A DNA stretch of 64,000 bases from Anaerolinea sp. (GCA_013822395.1 PNKK01000014.1:1-64000), one strand, 5' to 3'; shown: positions 1-7,995, counted from the stretch's first letter. Numbers and translations: made by a program. The notes: a model not told the origin generated them from the sequence alone.

Positions 1-1
1 C

Positions 2-1249
2 GGGCCGGTCGAGACGGCGAGGCCGGTCGCCTGGCCGCATCCCGCGGACTTCGCGGCGCCGCCGACCCGAGTCGATCTCGAGCGTTGGGATGACGCTGAC
101 CGGGCGGCGCGACCCGCGCGGCTGGCGCGTCTGCGGGTGCGGATGGTTGCGTCGGGCGTCGACGGCTACTTCGGCGCCCGGCGAGAGCACATGCGCTACC
201 TGACCGGCTTCGCGATCGCTGAGAGCGAGGTCACCTCGGCGGGGGACTCCGGGAAGTTCCTCGTCACCGGCGAGGAGGCGGTCGTCCTCGCCGACAGCCG
301 GTACACGATCCAGGTTCGTCGCGAGGCGCCCGAGGCCCGTCTCTTCGAGTGTTACGACGCGCTCGCCGATCGCTGGCCCGCGCTCGTCGCGGAGGCGGGG
401 GTCCGCCGCGTCGGCGTGGAGGCCGGGTTTGTCTCGCACGCGATGTGGGAGCGCCTCCGGGCCGCCGCTCCCGATGTCGAGCTCGTTCCCGTCGAGGGGT
501 GGGTGGAGGCGATCCGGCAGGTCAAGGAGCCGTCGGAGCTGCAACGCGTCGCTGCGGCGTGTGCCGTCGCGGACCGGGCGCTGGCTTCCCTCCTGCCGTC
601 CATCCGGCCGGGCGTCACCGAGCGGGAGCTGGCGCTCGATCTCGAGTGGCGGATCCGCACCGGTGGTGCGGAGCGCCTCGCCTTCGACGTCGCCTGCCTT
701 GCCGGTCCGGAGGCCGCGCTGCCCCACGGCTCGCCGGGGGATCGACCGGTCCGCACGGGAGCGGTCCTCCTGTTCGATTTCGGGGCGCAGGTGGCGGGCT
801 ACCGGAGCGACATGACGCGGACGCTCTTCGTGGGCGAGCCCGCAGCCCGCGATCTCGCGGTCTACGAGCTGGTCGCGGCCGCGCAGCGCGCGGCGATCGC
901 GGCCCTGGAGGCTGGGATCGGTGCCGCGCGGCACGGGGCGCCACTGCCGTCCGGGCCGGACATCGACGAGATCGCGCGCGGCGTGATCGAGGCCGACGGT
1001 CGCTGGCCGGTCTATGGCCACGGGCTTGGCCACGGGATCGGAATCGCGACTCACGAGCTGCCGGGGCTCGGCCGCCGCTCGGCCACGACGCCGCTCCCGT
1101 CACCGACGGTCTTCTCCGTCGAGCCGGGGATCTATCTCGACGGTGAGATGGGGGTGCGGATCGAGGATCTCGTCCTCCTCGACGCGCAGGCGGGGCGTCT
1201 CGAGCGGCTGACATGCTTCCCGCCCGGCGTCGTCGTTGTGGGGACCTGA
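2..1249 (+). CDS. M24B-family metallopeptidase (Xaa-Pro aminopeptidase-like), 5' end off the window
   Basis: Cytosolic metallo-aminopeptidase of the pita-bread fold, expected to remove an N-terminal residue before proline. Counting from the GTG at 137, all five metal ligands of the family are present: D214 and D225 (in DFGAQVAGYRSDMTRT), H299 (GHGLGHGIG), E329 (VEPGIY) and E343 (RIEDL). The creatinase-like N-terminal domain comes first. The frame is open without a stop to position 2, contains no ATG, GTG or TTG before 137, and the upstream residues (RPARLARLRVRM) look like the usual first helix of this family. I therefore infer that the true start is left of the window; GTG 137 would give a short 370-residue form. 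A lipoprotein gene follows after 36 bp. The family is certain; the exact substrate is not. Confidence 0.85.
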   Translation, partial: GPVETARPVAWPHPADFAAPPTRVDLERWDDADRAARPARLARLRVRMVASGVDGYFGARREHMRYLTGFAIAESEVTSAGDSGKFLVTGEEAVVLADSRYTIQVRREAPEARLFECYDALADRWPALVAEAGVRRVGVEAGFVSHAMWERLRAAAPDVELVPVEGWVEAIRQVKEPSELQRVAAACAVADRALASLLPSIRPGVTERELALDLEWRIRTGGAERLAFDVACLAGPEAALPHGSPGDRPVRTGAVLLFDFGAQVAGYRSDMTRTLFVGEPAARDLAVYELVAAAQRAAIAALEAGIGAARHGAPLPSGPDIDEIARGVIEADGRWPVYGHGLGHGIGIATHELPGLGRRSATTPLPSPTVFSVEPGIYLDGEMGVRIEDLVLLDAQAGRLERLTCFPPGVVVVGT

Positions 1250-1285
1250 ATCGCGCGGAGGCGGCTCGGCTTCTCGCGCCTCATC

Positions 1286-1906
1286 ATGTCCGCGATGCCT
1301 CCGATGCTCGGCACTCGCGCCGGATTCCTCCTCCTGCTCGTCGCTCTCGCCGTGGCCGGCTGCGGCATCAGCCGGCTCGGACCGGGCCCGGCGCCGGCCT
1401 CGGGACAGCGCTGCGAGGGCATCCCGGCCGCCGTGTGCGACCGGATGCTCGCCGATGCCCGGCGCCAAGCGCCTGCGGGCGTGGCCCCGGTCGTCGGGAT
1501 CAGGATCGTGTGCACGACGACCTGTACGGAGGCGGCCGGTGAAGCGTCGGTGGTGGTCACCTACGCCAACGGGCAGACCGTCGAGTCGATGCAGGGGTGG
1601 GCGAGCCCGATCGGGCCGCCACAGCCGGGCGGTCCAATCGGCGTGGAGCCCACCCCGCTGCCCCTTGAGCCTGTCTGCCTGGGCGTCGGCCGGGAGCGGT
1701 GTCTGGAGTTCGCGGCGGCAGGACTCGCGTCTGCGGGCCTCACGTCAGCGCCGTCGGGGGCATCCCCGGTCTCGGTCACCGTCCGCTGTACAACCGTCTG
1801 CGACACCTCGCAGGGCAAGGGCACCACCGTCGTGCGCCTGGCCGACGGGAGCTGGCTGACGGGCGACTGGGCCTACTCGGGTGCGGACGGGCAACCGCCA
1901 CCCTGA
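1286..1906 (+). CDS. Predicted lipoprotein with a duplicated four-cysteine module
   Basis: I do not recognise a named family. The protein has 206 residues and starts with a signal peptide ending in the lipobox VAGC (C26), so it should be lipid-anchored on the outer face of the membrane. The mature part contains two related halves. The first has C43 and C51, then IVCTTTC and a short beta-rich stretch with ANGQTVES. The second repeats the order with CLGVGRERC, VRCTTVC and ADGSWLTG. The C-x(6-7)-C plus C-T-T/V-x-C pattern suggests two disulfide-bonded domains. It lies 36 bp after the M24 peptidase gene. The ATG at 1286 is chosen because it gives the complete signal peptide; ATG 1298 is an alternative. 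Function unknown. Confidence 0.65.
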   Translation: MSAMPPMLGTRAGFLLLLVALAVAGCGISRLGPGPAPASGQRCEGIPAAVCDRMLADARRQAPAGVAPVVGIRIVCTTTCTEAAGEASVVVTYANGQTVESMQGWASPIGPPQPGGPIGVEPTPLPLEPVCLGVGRERCLEFAAAGLASAGLTSAPSGASPVSVTVRCTTVCDTSQGKGTTVVRLADGSWLTGDWAYSGADGQPPP

Positions 1907-2037
1907 CCTTGGTGGGCGCAGCTCCCCGCTGCTTGCGTCAACCAGCACCGAACGACTGGCGATGTCGGCGGCCCAACCAGGTGCCCGACGGCCGAGGGCG
2001 CCGCGGAAGACGGACGGCCACTGATGCCGAGCCCAAT

Positions 2038-2043
2038 TACAAT
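2038..2043 (+). promoter_or_regulatory. -10 box (TACAAT) of efp
   Basis: TACAAT lies about 75 nt before the efp ATG, in the AT-richer part of an otherwise GC-rich gap. The leader then carries AGGAGC before the start. No clear -35 was seen. This is a motif match only. Confidence 0.35.
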
Positions 2044-2117
2044 CCGCGCACAATCCCGACCGTCCGACCGGCGCACGAGCGTGTCCCGGGTCTACACCCC
2101 AGGAGCTTCCGAACCCC

Positions 2118-2675
2118 ATGATCAGCACCGGCGAGCTGCGCAAGGGCGTGGCCATCGAGCTCGATGGCGACCTCTGGCAGATCCTCGACTACCACCACAT
2201 CAAGATGGGCCGAGGCTCGGCCCAGGTCCGGATCACCCTCCGGAATATCAAGCGCGGCCAGACGGTGGAGCGCTCGTTCCAGGCCGGAACGAAGTGGCCG
2301 CGCGCCTCGATGGAACGCCGGCCCGTCCAGTTCCTCTACCGCGACGGCGACGACTTCCACTTCATGGACACGGACACCTACGACCAGTTCATGCTCCGCG
2401 GCGAGCAGCTCGGCGAGACCGTCCAGTACCTGAAGGACGGGATGACCCTCGACCGGACGACGTACCAAGGCGAGACGATCGGCGTCGAGCTCCCGGTCAC
2501 GGTCGACCTCGTCGTCTCGTCCACCGAGCCGGGCTTCGCGGGCGACACGGCCCAGGGTGCACGGAAGCCGGCGACCCTCGAGACGGGTCTCGTCGTCTCG
2601 GTGCCGCTGTTCGTCAACGAGGGCGACACCGTCCGGGTCGACACCCGAACCGGCGAGTACCAGACCCGGGTCTGA
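2118..2675 (+). CDS. efp: Translation elongation factor P
   Basis: EF-P binds between the P and E sites of a ribosome stalled on polyproline and promotes peptide bond formation. Length (185 residues) and the three-beta-barrel layout are complete: KOW-like domain I (residues 1-65, MISTGELRKGVAIELDG), OB domain II and the C-terminal OB domain III. The domain I loop that carries the modified residue reads HHIKMGRGSAQ, so the tip residue equivalent to E. coli Lys34 is Arg32. Arg at this place is known in EarP-rhamnosylated EF-P, but no earP-like gene is in this window, so the modification state is unknown. The ATG at 2118 has an AGGAGC about 12 nt upstream. A strong hairpin begins at the stop codon, so it is probably a single-gene transcript. 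Confidence 0.96.
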   Translation: MISTGELRKGVAIELDGDLWQILDYHHIKMGRGSAQVRITLRNIKRGQTVERSFQAGTKWPRASMERRPVQFLYRDGDDFHFMDTDTYDQFMLRGEQLGETVQYLKDGMTLDRTTYQGETIGVELPVTVDLVVSSTEPGFAGDTAQGARKPATLETGLVVSVPLFVNEGDTVRVDTRTGEYQTRV

Positions 2676-2701
2676 GGGCGGCCGAAGGATCGGCCGCCCT
2701 C
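2674..2701 (+). terminator. Hairpin terminator of efp
   Basis: A perfect 12-bp inverted repeat (GAGGGCGGCCGA with TCGGCCGCCCTC) separated by the 4-nt loop AGGA begins within the efp stop codon. The tail after the stem is not T-rich, so termination may be inefficient or factor-assisted. Confidence 0.7.
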
Positions 2702-2742
2702 GAAGGCCTCTATTCCTCGGCTGCTGGGCGATCCGGGGCGCC

Positions 2743-2760
2743 TGGTCGATGTATCGACCA
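2743..2760. repeat. Palindrome TGGTCGA-N4-TCGACCA between efp and xseA
   Basis: Perfect 7-bp arms with a TGTA centre. Two further partial copies of the half-site (TGGTCGAC near 2814 and TGGTCGAT near 2876) lie in the same gap before the xseA promoter. This could be an operator or a second hairpin; no regulator is known. Confidence 0.4.
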
Positions 2761-2914
2761 TCCGGCGAAGGAGCGCGCCCAGGGCCCAGCCGATTCGACA
2801 CCTCCGCCGCTCATTGGTCGACAGATGCGCCGATCGACGAAGGACGAGGCCTGAACCGGCGTCACGTTTGTCGCATGGTCGATCCGTGGACCAGTCGAGG
2901 TGCCAGGCGCCGAC

Positions 2915-2920
2915 TACGAT
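2915..2920 (+). promoter_or_regulatory. -10 box (TACGAT) for a leaderless xseA transcript
   Basis: TACGAT is followed by six bases and then ATG 2927, placing the expected transcription start at or next to the start codon. The same geometry recurs before at least eight other genes in this window. Confidence 0.55.
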
Positions 2921-2926
2921 GCAACC

Positions 2927-4303
2927 ATGAGCAGGCTTCGAGACACACGTGGGCCTGAACGCGACCCGCAACCGGCGGTGATGCCCGGGGCGTTCGGGGT
3001 CCGGATCCTGGCCGTCAGCGAGGCGGCGAGGGTCGTGGCGTCGCTCGTCCGGGCCGACGAGCGGCTGCGCGACCTGTGGGTCGAGGGCGAGGTCGGGCGG
3101 GTCACGATCTCGACCGCCGGCCACGCCTACTTCGCGCTGAAGGACGAGAAGGCGCAGCTCCAGTGCGTCTGGTTCCGCGACGATCGGGTTCGATCCGCGT
3201 TCCAGCCCCAGACCGGGCTGCGCGTCGTCGCCCACGGCCGGGTTGACCTGTACGAGCCGCAGGGGGCGCTCCAGCTGTACGTCGAGTCGCTCCAGCCGTC
3301 CGGGGTGGGAGACCTGGCGATCCGTTTCGAGCAGCTCAAGGCGCGGCTGGCGGCCGAGGGGCTGTTCGACAGTGGGCGGAAGCGGCCGCTGCCGTCCCGG
3401 CCGGCGACGATCGCGGTCATCACCTCGCCGAGCGGCGCCGTCTGGAAGGATATCTGCCACGTCCTCGCGCGGCGCTGGCCGCTCGCCCGGGTCGTCCTGA
3501 TTGCCTGCCAGGTCCAGGGGGAGGGGAGCGCTGGGAGCATCGTCGGAGCGTTCCGGCGCCTGGAGCGGCACGTGGAGGATCTCCGCCACGACGGCCGGGC
3601 GGCCGAGGCACCGGCGGTGACGATCCTCGCCCGCGGCGGCGGCTCGATGGAGGACCTCTGGTCGTTCAACGACGAGCGGGTCGTTCGGGCGATCGTGGCC
3701 CACCCCCTGCCGGTGGTGACTGGGATCGGCCACGAGGTCGACGCGACGCTGGCGGACTTCGCGGCCGATGTCCGCGCCCCGACGCCCTCGGCGGCGGCCG
3801 AGCTGGTGGTGCCGGACCGGGCGGAGTTCACAGCGGCCCTGGCCCGCGGCGCGGACCGGATGCATGCAGCGGCGGGACGGGTCGTCACGGCCGCCGGGCG
3901 CGAGGTGACGGCGGAGCGCCGGCTCCTCGAGCAGCTCCACCCGGCGGCGCGCCTGGCGGCCTCGCGGGAACGGGCAGGGGAGCTCCTCGATCGGGCAACG
4001 CGGGCGGCCCGCGAGCAGATCGCCAACGGCCGCCGGCGGGACGAGCGTCACGCGGAGCGGCTGCCCGGCCTCATCGCGCGGCGCACGGCGCTGGCTGCCG
4101 CGCAGCTGACCGCCGCGGCGGCCACGCTTGCGGCGCTGGGCCCCGGCGCCACCCTGGAGCGCGGCTACGCGATCGTCCGCCGGACGGCCGATGGATCGGT
4201 GGTTCGAGACCCGAACCAGGCGGCAGCCGGCACTCGACTCTCCGTCCGGGTGGCGAAGGGCGAATTCCCGGCAACGGCCGGACCACGCGGCGAGCGGAGC
4301 TGA
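2927..4303 (+). CDS. xseA: Exodeoxyribonuclease VII large subunit
   Basis: Catalytic subunit of exonuclease VII, which degrades single-stranded DNA from both ends in the cytosol. An N-terminal OB-fold (LRDLWVEGEVGRVT to about residue 110) precedes the catalytic domain with ATIAVITSPSGAVWKDI, the glycine-rich ILARGGGSMEDLWSFND and GIGHEVDATLADFAADVRAPTPSAAAE, followed by a long Ala/Arg-rich coiled coil and the C-terminal ERGYAIVR segment. ATG 2927 is preferred over GTG 2900 because a TACGAT -10 box sits exactly 6 nt upstream and there is no Shine-Dalgarno sequence; ATG 2981 is possible. The 458-residue length is usual. The stop overlaps the ATG of a small membrane protein and xseB follows, so the subunits are co-transcribed. 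Confidence 0.95.
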   Translation: MSRLRDTRGPERDPQPAVMPGAFGVRILAVSEAARVVASLVRADERLRDLWVEGEVGRVTISTAGHAYFALKDEKAQLQCVWFRDDRVRSAFQPQTGLRVVAHGRVDLYEPQGALQLYVESLQPSGVGDLAIRFEQLKARLAAEGLFDSGRKRPLPSRPATIAVITSPSGAVWKDICHVLARRWPLARVVLIACQVQGEGSAGSIVGAFRRLERHVEDLRHDGRAAEAPAVTILARGGGSMEDLWSFNDERVVRAIVAHPLPVVTGIGHEVDATLADFAADVRAPTPSAAAELVVPDRAEFTAALARGADRMHAAAGRVVTAAGREVTAERRLLEQLHPAARLAASRERAGELLDRATRAAREQIANGRRRDERHAERLPGLIARRTALAAAQLTAAAATLAALGPGATLERGYAIVRRTADGSVVRDPNQAAAGTRLSVRVAKGEFPATAGPRGERS

Positions 4304-4452
4304 TGCCGCTCGTCGGCGACCTCGTTGCCTTCCTCGCGCTGACCGCCGTCGTTGCGATCGTCGGGCTCGGCTTCGGTATCTTCTTTCTGGCGCCGCGCCT
4401 GTCGCGGCTCGCCGACCGCAACGACGAGGAGCGCGGTGCCCGAGACGACTGA
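4303..4452 (+). CDS. Small single-pass membrane protein between xseA and xseB
   Basis: A 49-codon ORF starts with the A of the xseA stop codon (TGATG overlap) and ends 17 bp inside xseB. The product has one hydrophobic helix (LVAFLALTAVVAIVGLGF, residues 7-24) and a charged tail (SRLADRNDEERGARDD). The stop-start overlap on one side and shared bases on the other suggest translational coupling with both exonuclease VII subunits. No family recognised. It could instead be a spacer ORF, but the hydrophobic helix followed by a basic/acidic tail looks like a real membrane peptide. Confidence 0.55.
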   Translation: MPLVGDLVAFLALTAVVAIVGLGFGIFFLAPRLSRLADRNDEERGARDD

Positions 4453-4702
4453 AACCCAGATCGACCGCCTGTCCTTCGACGAGGCCCTCGCCGAGCTGCA
4501 GCACACCGTCGCCGAGCTCGAGATCGGCGGACAGCCCCTCGAGCGCTCGATCGCGCTCTACGAGCGGGGCGTCGCACTCCACGAACGGTGCGCCGCCCTC
4601 CTCGCCGCCGCCGAGCTGAAGGTCCAGCAGCTCGTCACCCGCGCCGGCGGCGCGCTCGCGACGATCGACGTCCGACCGGACGAGGCCCGCGAGACCGAGT
4701 AG
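4436..4702 (+). CDS. xseB: Exodeoxyribonuclease VII small subunit
   Basis: Small helical subunit that coats and regulates XseA. The family core is complete: LSFDEALAELQHTVAELEIGGQPLERSIALYERGVALHERC followed by AAELKVQQLV. The start is the GTG at 4436 (VPETTETQIDRLSFDE), preceded by GAGGAG at a suitable distance, which gives 88 residues, normal for XseB. An upstream GTG at 4352 would add residues without family support. It overlaps the end of the 49-residue membrane protein and belongs to the xseA operon. Confidence 0.93.
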   Translation: MPETTETQIDRLSFDEALAELQHTVAELEIGGQPLERSIALYERGVALHERCAALLAAAELKVQQLVTRAGGALATIDVRPDEARETE

Positions 4703-4766
4703 GTGAGAGGGCCTCGCGCGCTGGGCAGTGGCCGGTGATCGACCTGGTTGGGAGCGCCATGACTCG

Positions 4767-5474
4767 ATGGCGCAAGTGACGACGCTTCGATCGGTCCGCG
4801 TCGCCGTCCTGCTCGCGCTGCTATCGATCGTCCCGGTGGCTTGGTCACTCCGCCTGTCGCCACCTGACGCTGCGCTCCGGAATGAGGGCTCGGTTTACGG
4901 CCCGATCGACTGGCAGCTGATCTCGGTCCCATCCGCGCTCGCCGTGGCCGCGGTTGTCGTTCTGACGTCGGCAGTCGTCGGTGGACTGATCGGGGGCCGG
5001 GCCTGGCGGTGGCGGCGGGTGGTCGGAGCCGCGCTCGCGCTTGAGAGCGCCTGGGCCGTCGGGATCCTGACGCTGCCGATCGCGGCGGCGTCCCTTGGGG
5101 TTCACCTTCGAGCAGGGATCGTCTGCATCATGGGTTGCCAGGTCTTGTTGCGCGACGACGAGCCATGGAGCGGCCCGGTGGCGTACGCTGCGTTCCTCGC
5201 CTCGGTCGCGTTCACGACGTGGTCGCTCATCGTGCCCGTCGTCGTCGCCCTGCTCGTCGGCTTTGTCCTGTACCGCTGGATCCGCGGGCGAGCTGCCGCC
5301 CGACCCCGCCCGCCGCCGCTCTTGGTGGTCCTCGCCCTCGCTGTGGCTCAGGGACTCAGCCTGATCTGGACGCTCGGGGGTGGGCCGGGCGCCATCGTCG
5401 CGTACGCCTGCCTGGCCATCGGCGTCCTGGTGTGGACGGCGCTGATGGCCCGAGCCAGTGACTCCCTTGGCTAG
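4767..5474 (+). CDS. Multi-pass membrane protein of unknown function
   Basis: A 235-residue protein made largely of hydrophobic helices, about six: near residues 12-28, 58-78, 90-115, 148-180, 190-210 and 213-230. One loop rich in Arg and Pro (RGRAAARPRPPP) should face the cytoplasm. I recognise no domain. ATG 4767 (MAQVTTLRS) is preferred to the upstream GTG 4728 because the latter adds a hydrophilic stretch before the first helix. It lies 64 bp after xseB and its 3' end runs into a decayed reading frame. Confidence 0.6.
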   Translation: MAQVTTLRSVRVAVLLALLSIVPVAWSLRLSPPDAALRNEGSVYGPIDWQLISVPSALAVAAVVVLTSAVVGGLIGGRAWRWRRVVGAALALESAWAVGILTLPIAAASLGVHLRAGIVCIMGCQVLLRDDEPWSGPVAYAAFLASVAFTTWSLIVPVVVALLVGFVLYRWIRGRAAARPRPPPLLVVLALAVAQGLSLIWTLGGGPGAIVAYACLAIGVLVWTALMARASDSLG

Positions 5475-5791
5475 GGTCGTCGTGTCGACGCGTTCGGCAG
5501 AGCCCGGCGACCCCGCTGTCCGCTTCCTCCTCGCCGCGCCAGAGCCGGCGATCCGGCATGCGGCGCTCGGCGAGCTATTCGAGCGGCCGGCGGAGGACCC
5601 GGAGGTCGCTGCGACTCGGACCGCGATCCCGGACGGGCCGATCGTCCGGGCGCTGCTCGCCAAGCAGAACGCGGACGGCCAGTTCCGCGTCCGCCCATAC
5701 CAGAAAGTGGACGGGCGCGCACTGGCGGCTGGTGTCGTTCAGCGCCCTCCGGGTACTCAAGGCCGCGGGCCGATGGGCAGTCCCGGCCTGA
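5458..5791 (+). pseudogene. Frameshifted N-terminal fragment of a squalene/terpene-cyclase-like protein
   Basis: Two overlapping frames together read like the beginning of the bacterial prenyltransferase/squalene-oxidase-repeat proteins. The first frame gives DPAVRFLLAAPEPA, then AEDPEVAATRTAIPDG and IVRALLAKQNADGQF. Near 5700 the similarity passes to the next frame (YQK / RKWTGAHWRLVSFSALRVL), which stops at 5791. Complete members have several hundred residues more, so this is a truncated remnant with a frameshift. The first frame happens to stay open into dxs, but the -10 and Shine-Dalgarno before dxs ATG 5935 show that dxs starts separately. Family assignment is from memory of the KW-x-GAHW motif. 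Confidence 0.5.
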
Positions 5792-5893
5792 CTGTCGCCG
5801 CCTTCCTTGCGAAACCTGCGCCTCTGTGGTATCACGTTCCAGACCGACGAGCACCGACGCCACGCGTCCGGCCGGATGGCCGTCCTTCCGGAG

Positions 5894-5899
5894 TAGACT
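5894..5899 (+). promoter_or_regulatory. -10 box (TAGACT) of dxs
   Basis: TAGACT lies 35 nt before the dxs ATG; the leader carries CAGGAGC. The identical hexamer precedes tRNA-Pro at 25675, which supports its use as a promoter element here. Confidence 0.45.
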
Positions 5900-5934
5900 C
5901 CCGTCAATCCACCGCGCCAGGAGCGCCGCCACCC

Positions 5935-7995
5935 ATGTCCTCCTTCCTCGAACGCCTCACCGGGCCGGGCGACCTCCGCGGCCTGGATGAGGGACAGCTC
6001 GCCATCCTCGCCGCCGAGCTTCGCGAAACCATCATCCGGACGGTCGCCATCACCGGCGGCCATCTCGGGTCGTCGCTCGGCGTGGTCGAGCTGACGATCG
6101 CGCTCCATCGGCTCCTCGAGTCGCCCCGTGACAAGATCGTCTGGGACACCGGCCACCAGGCGTACGCTCACAAGCTCCTCACCGGCCGCCTCGAGCGGTT
6201 CGCGACCCTCCGCCAGATCGACGGGATCGGCGGCTTTCCACGCCGCTCCGAGAGCGAGCACGACGTCTTCGACGGCGGGCATGCCGGGACCGGCCTGTCG
6301 ATCGCCCAGGGCCTCGCCACGGCCCGTGACCTCCGCTACGGCCTCGAGCGCGTCGCCGCCGTCGTCGGCGACGCCGCGCTGATGAGTGGCCTCTCGCTCG
6401 AGGCCCTCAACGACATCGGCCACAAGGGCACGCAGCTGCTCATCGTGCTGAATGACAACGAGATGTCGATCAGCCCCACGGTCGGGGCCTTTGCGACCTA
6501 CCTCTCGAAGATCAAGCTGAGCGTCGCCTGGCAACAGAGCAAGACCGCGTATGACAGTCTGGTCGAGCGCATCCCGGTGATCGGCAGCAGTGCCCTCGAA
6601 TGGAGTCAGCGGCTTCGCCGGTCGGTCGTCAACCTGGCATCGCCGGGCCAGCTCTTCGAGGACCTCGGGATCAGCTACATCGGCGTCGTGCCGGGCCACG
6701 ACCTGCACGCGCTCCTGGAGACCTTCGGGCGGGTCCTCGAATTGAAGGGTCCGGTGCTCGTCCACGTCCGCACGCAGAAGGGACGCGGCTACCGCCCGGC
6801 CGAGACGGACCAGGTCTCGTTCCATGGGGCGGCCCTCCCACCCATGGACCTCGCGCCGAAGGCAGGCGCCCATGATCCCGGGCCGAAGGCCGACGTCCAT
6901 GATCCCGGTCACGCGGCGTACCGGATCGGATCGACGATGCCGCACGGCGCCGGCTCGAACGGCGACGCCGTGCCCCCTGCCGCCCGGTCGGACGCGATGC
7001 ACAAGCACCCGACCTACACGGCGGTCTTCGCCAGCGAGCTCGTGGCTCTGGCCGAAGCCGATCGCCGGATCGTCGGGATTACGGCCGGGATGCCGACCGG
7101 GACGGGGATGGCGAAGCTCCACGCCGCCTTCCCGGACCGTGTGATCGACGTCGGGATCGCCGAGCAGCACGCGCTGACCCTCGCCGCCGGTCTCGCCCTC
7201 GGGGGGATGCGTCCCGTTGTGGCGATCTACTCCACGTTCCTGCAACGCGCGTTCGACCAGACGGTCCACGACGTCTGTCAGAACGACCTGCCGGTTGTCA
7301 TCGGCGTTGATCGGGCGGGACTCGTCGGGGAGGACGGCACATCCCACCAGGGGATGTTCACGGTCCCGGCCCAACGCCAATTGCCCTATCTCGTGATCGC
7401 CAGCCCGAAAGACGAGCAAGAGCTCCGGGTGCTCCTCCACACGGCGCTCGAGCAGGAGCACCCGTTCGCCCTCCATTACCCGCGCGACCCGGGTCTCGGC
7501 TTGCCGCCGGTCGAGCCGGTCGCGATCCCCGTCGGGCGGGGCGAGGTGCTCCGCGAGGGCCGAGACGTCCTCTTCGTTGGCTTCGGGCCGATCGTGATGC
7601 GGGCGGCCGCGGCCGCGGATGCCCTCGAGCGTGACGGCTGGTCGGTCGGGGTCATCAACGCCAGATTCGCCAAGCCGCTGGATCGACAGCTCATCCTCGA
7701 CGCGGCGCGCGGCAAACGCCTCGTCGTCACGTTCGAGGAGAGCGTGGTCACGGGTGGCTTCGGGAGCGGTGTCCTCGAGGCGATCGAGGAGGCCCGCTTG
7801 ACAGACGTGGCCTACCGCGACGTCGCGGTTCGGATCATCGGTATCCCCGGAGACCGGTTCGTCGACCATGGGGCGGTGTCCGACCTTCGCCGGATGCTTC
7901 GGCTCGATGCCGCTGGCCTCGAGGCTCAGGTCCGCGAGACCCTGGAGGCGCTTCGGGCAGCTCCGAGCCGATCCCAGGTGGCGCCCGCCGGCTGA
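5935..7995 (+). CDS. dxs: 1-deoxy-D-xylulose-5-phosphate synthase
   Basis: First enzyme of the MEP isoprenoid pathway; condenses pyruvate and glyceraldehyde 3-phosphate with thiamine diphosphate. The N-terminal TPP domain has TGGHLGSSLGVVELTIALH, WDTGHQAYAHKLLTGR and GDAALMSGLSLEALND; the middle transketolase domain has the FPDRVIDVGIAEQHALT glutamate and DRAGLVGEDGTSHQG; the C-terminal transketolase domain is intact. ATG 5935 is chosen from the family N-terminus and the preceding Shine-Dalgarno. At 686 residues it is about 50 longer than usual because of a Pro/Gly/His-rich linker (about residues 300-355) that contains a short duplication, GAHDPGPK and DVHDPGH. ispH of the same pathway is at 21811. 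Confidence 0.96.
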   Translation: MSSFLERLTGPGDLRGLDEGQLAILAAELRETIIRTVAITGGHLGSSLGVVELTIALHRLLESPRDKIVWDTGHQAYAHKLLTGRLERFATLRQIDGIGGFPRRSESEHDVFDGGHAGTGLSIAQGLATARDLRYGLERVAAVVGDAALMSGLSLEALNDIGHKGTQLLIVLNDNEMSISPTVGAFATYLSKIKLSVAWQQSKTAYDSLVERIPVIGSSALEWSQRLRRSVVNLASPGQLFEDLGISYIGVVPGHDLHALLETFGRVLELKGPVLVHVRTQKGRGYRPAETDQVSFHGAALPPMDLAPKAGAHDPGPKADVHDPGHAAYRIGSTMPHGAGSNGDAVPPAARSDAMHKHPTYTAVFASELVALAEADRRIVGITAGMPTGTGMAKLHAAFPDRVIDVGIAEQHALTLAAGLALGGMRPVVAIYSTFLQRAFDQTVHDVCQNDLPVVIGVDRAGLVGEDGTSHQGMFTVPAQRQLPYLVIASPKDEQELRVLLHTALEQEHPFALHYPRDPGLGLPPVEPVAIPVGRGEVLREGRDVLFVGFGPIVMRAAAAADALERDGWSVGVINARFAKPLDRQLILDAARGKRLVVTFEESVVTGGFGSGVLEAIEEARLTDVAYRDVAVRIIGIPGDRFVDHGAVSDLRRMLRLDAAGLEAQVRETLEALRAAPSRSQVAPAG

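Noticed and set aside
2378..4582. Long minus-strand frame (734 codons) opposite efp and xseA
   Set aside because: It mirrors two well-supported + strand genes, and its Arg/Gly/Asp-rich product has no domain; an artefact of high GC third positions.
5800..5934. Riboswitch (for example TPP) upstream of dxs
   Set aside because: I could not find the conserved CUGAGA or other TPP elements, nor any other riboswitch core, in the short leader.
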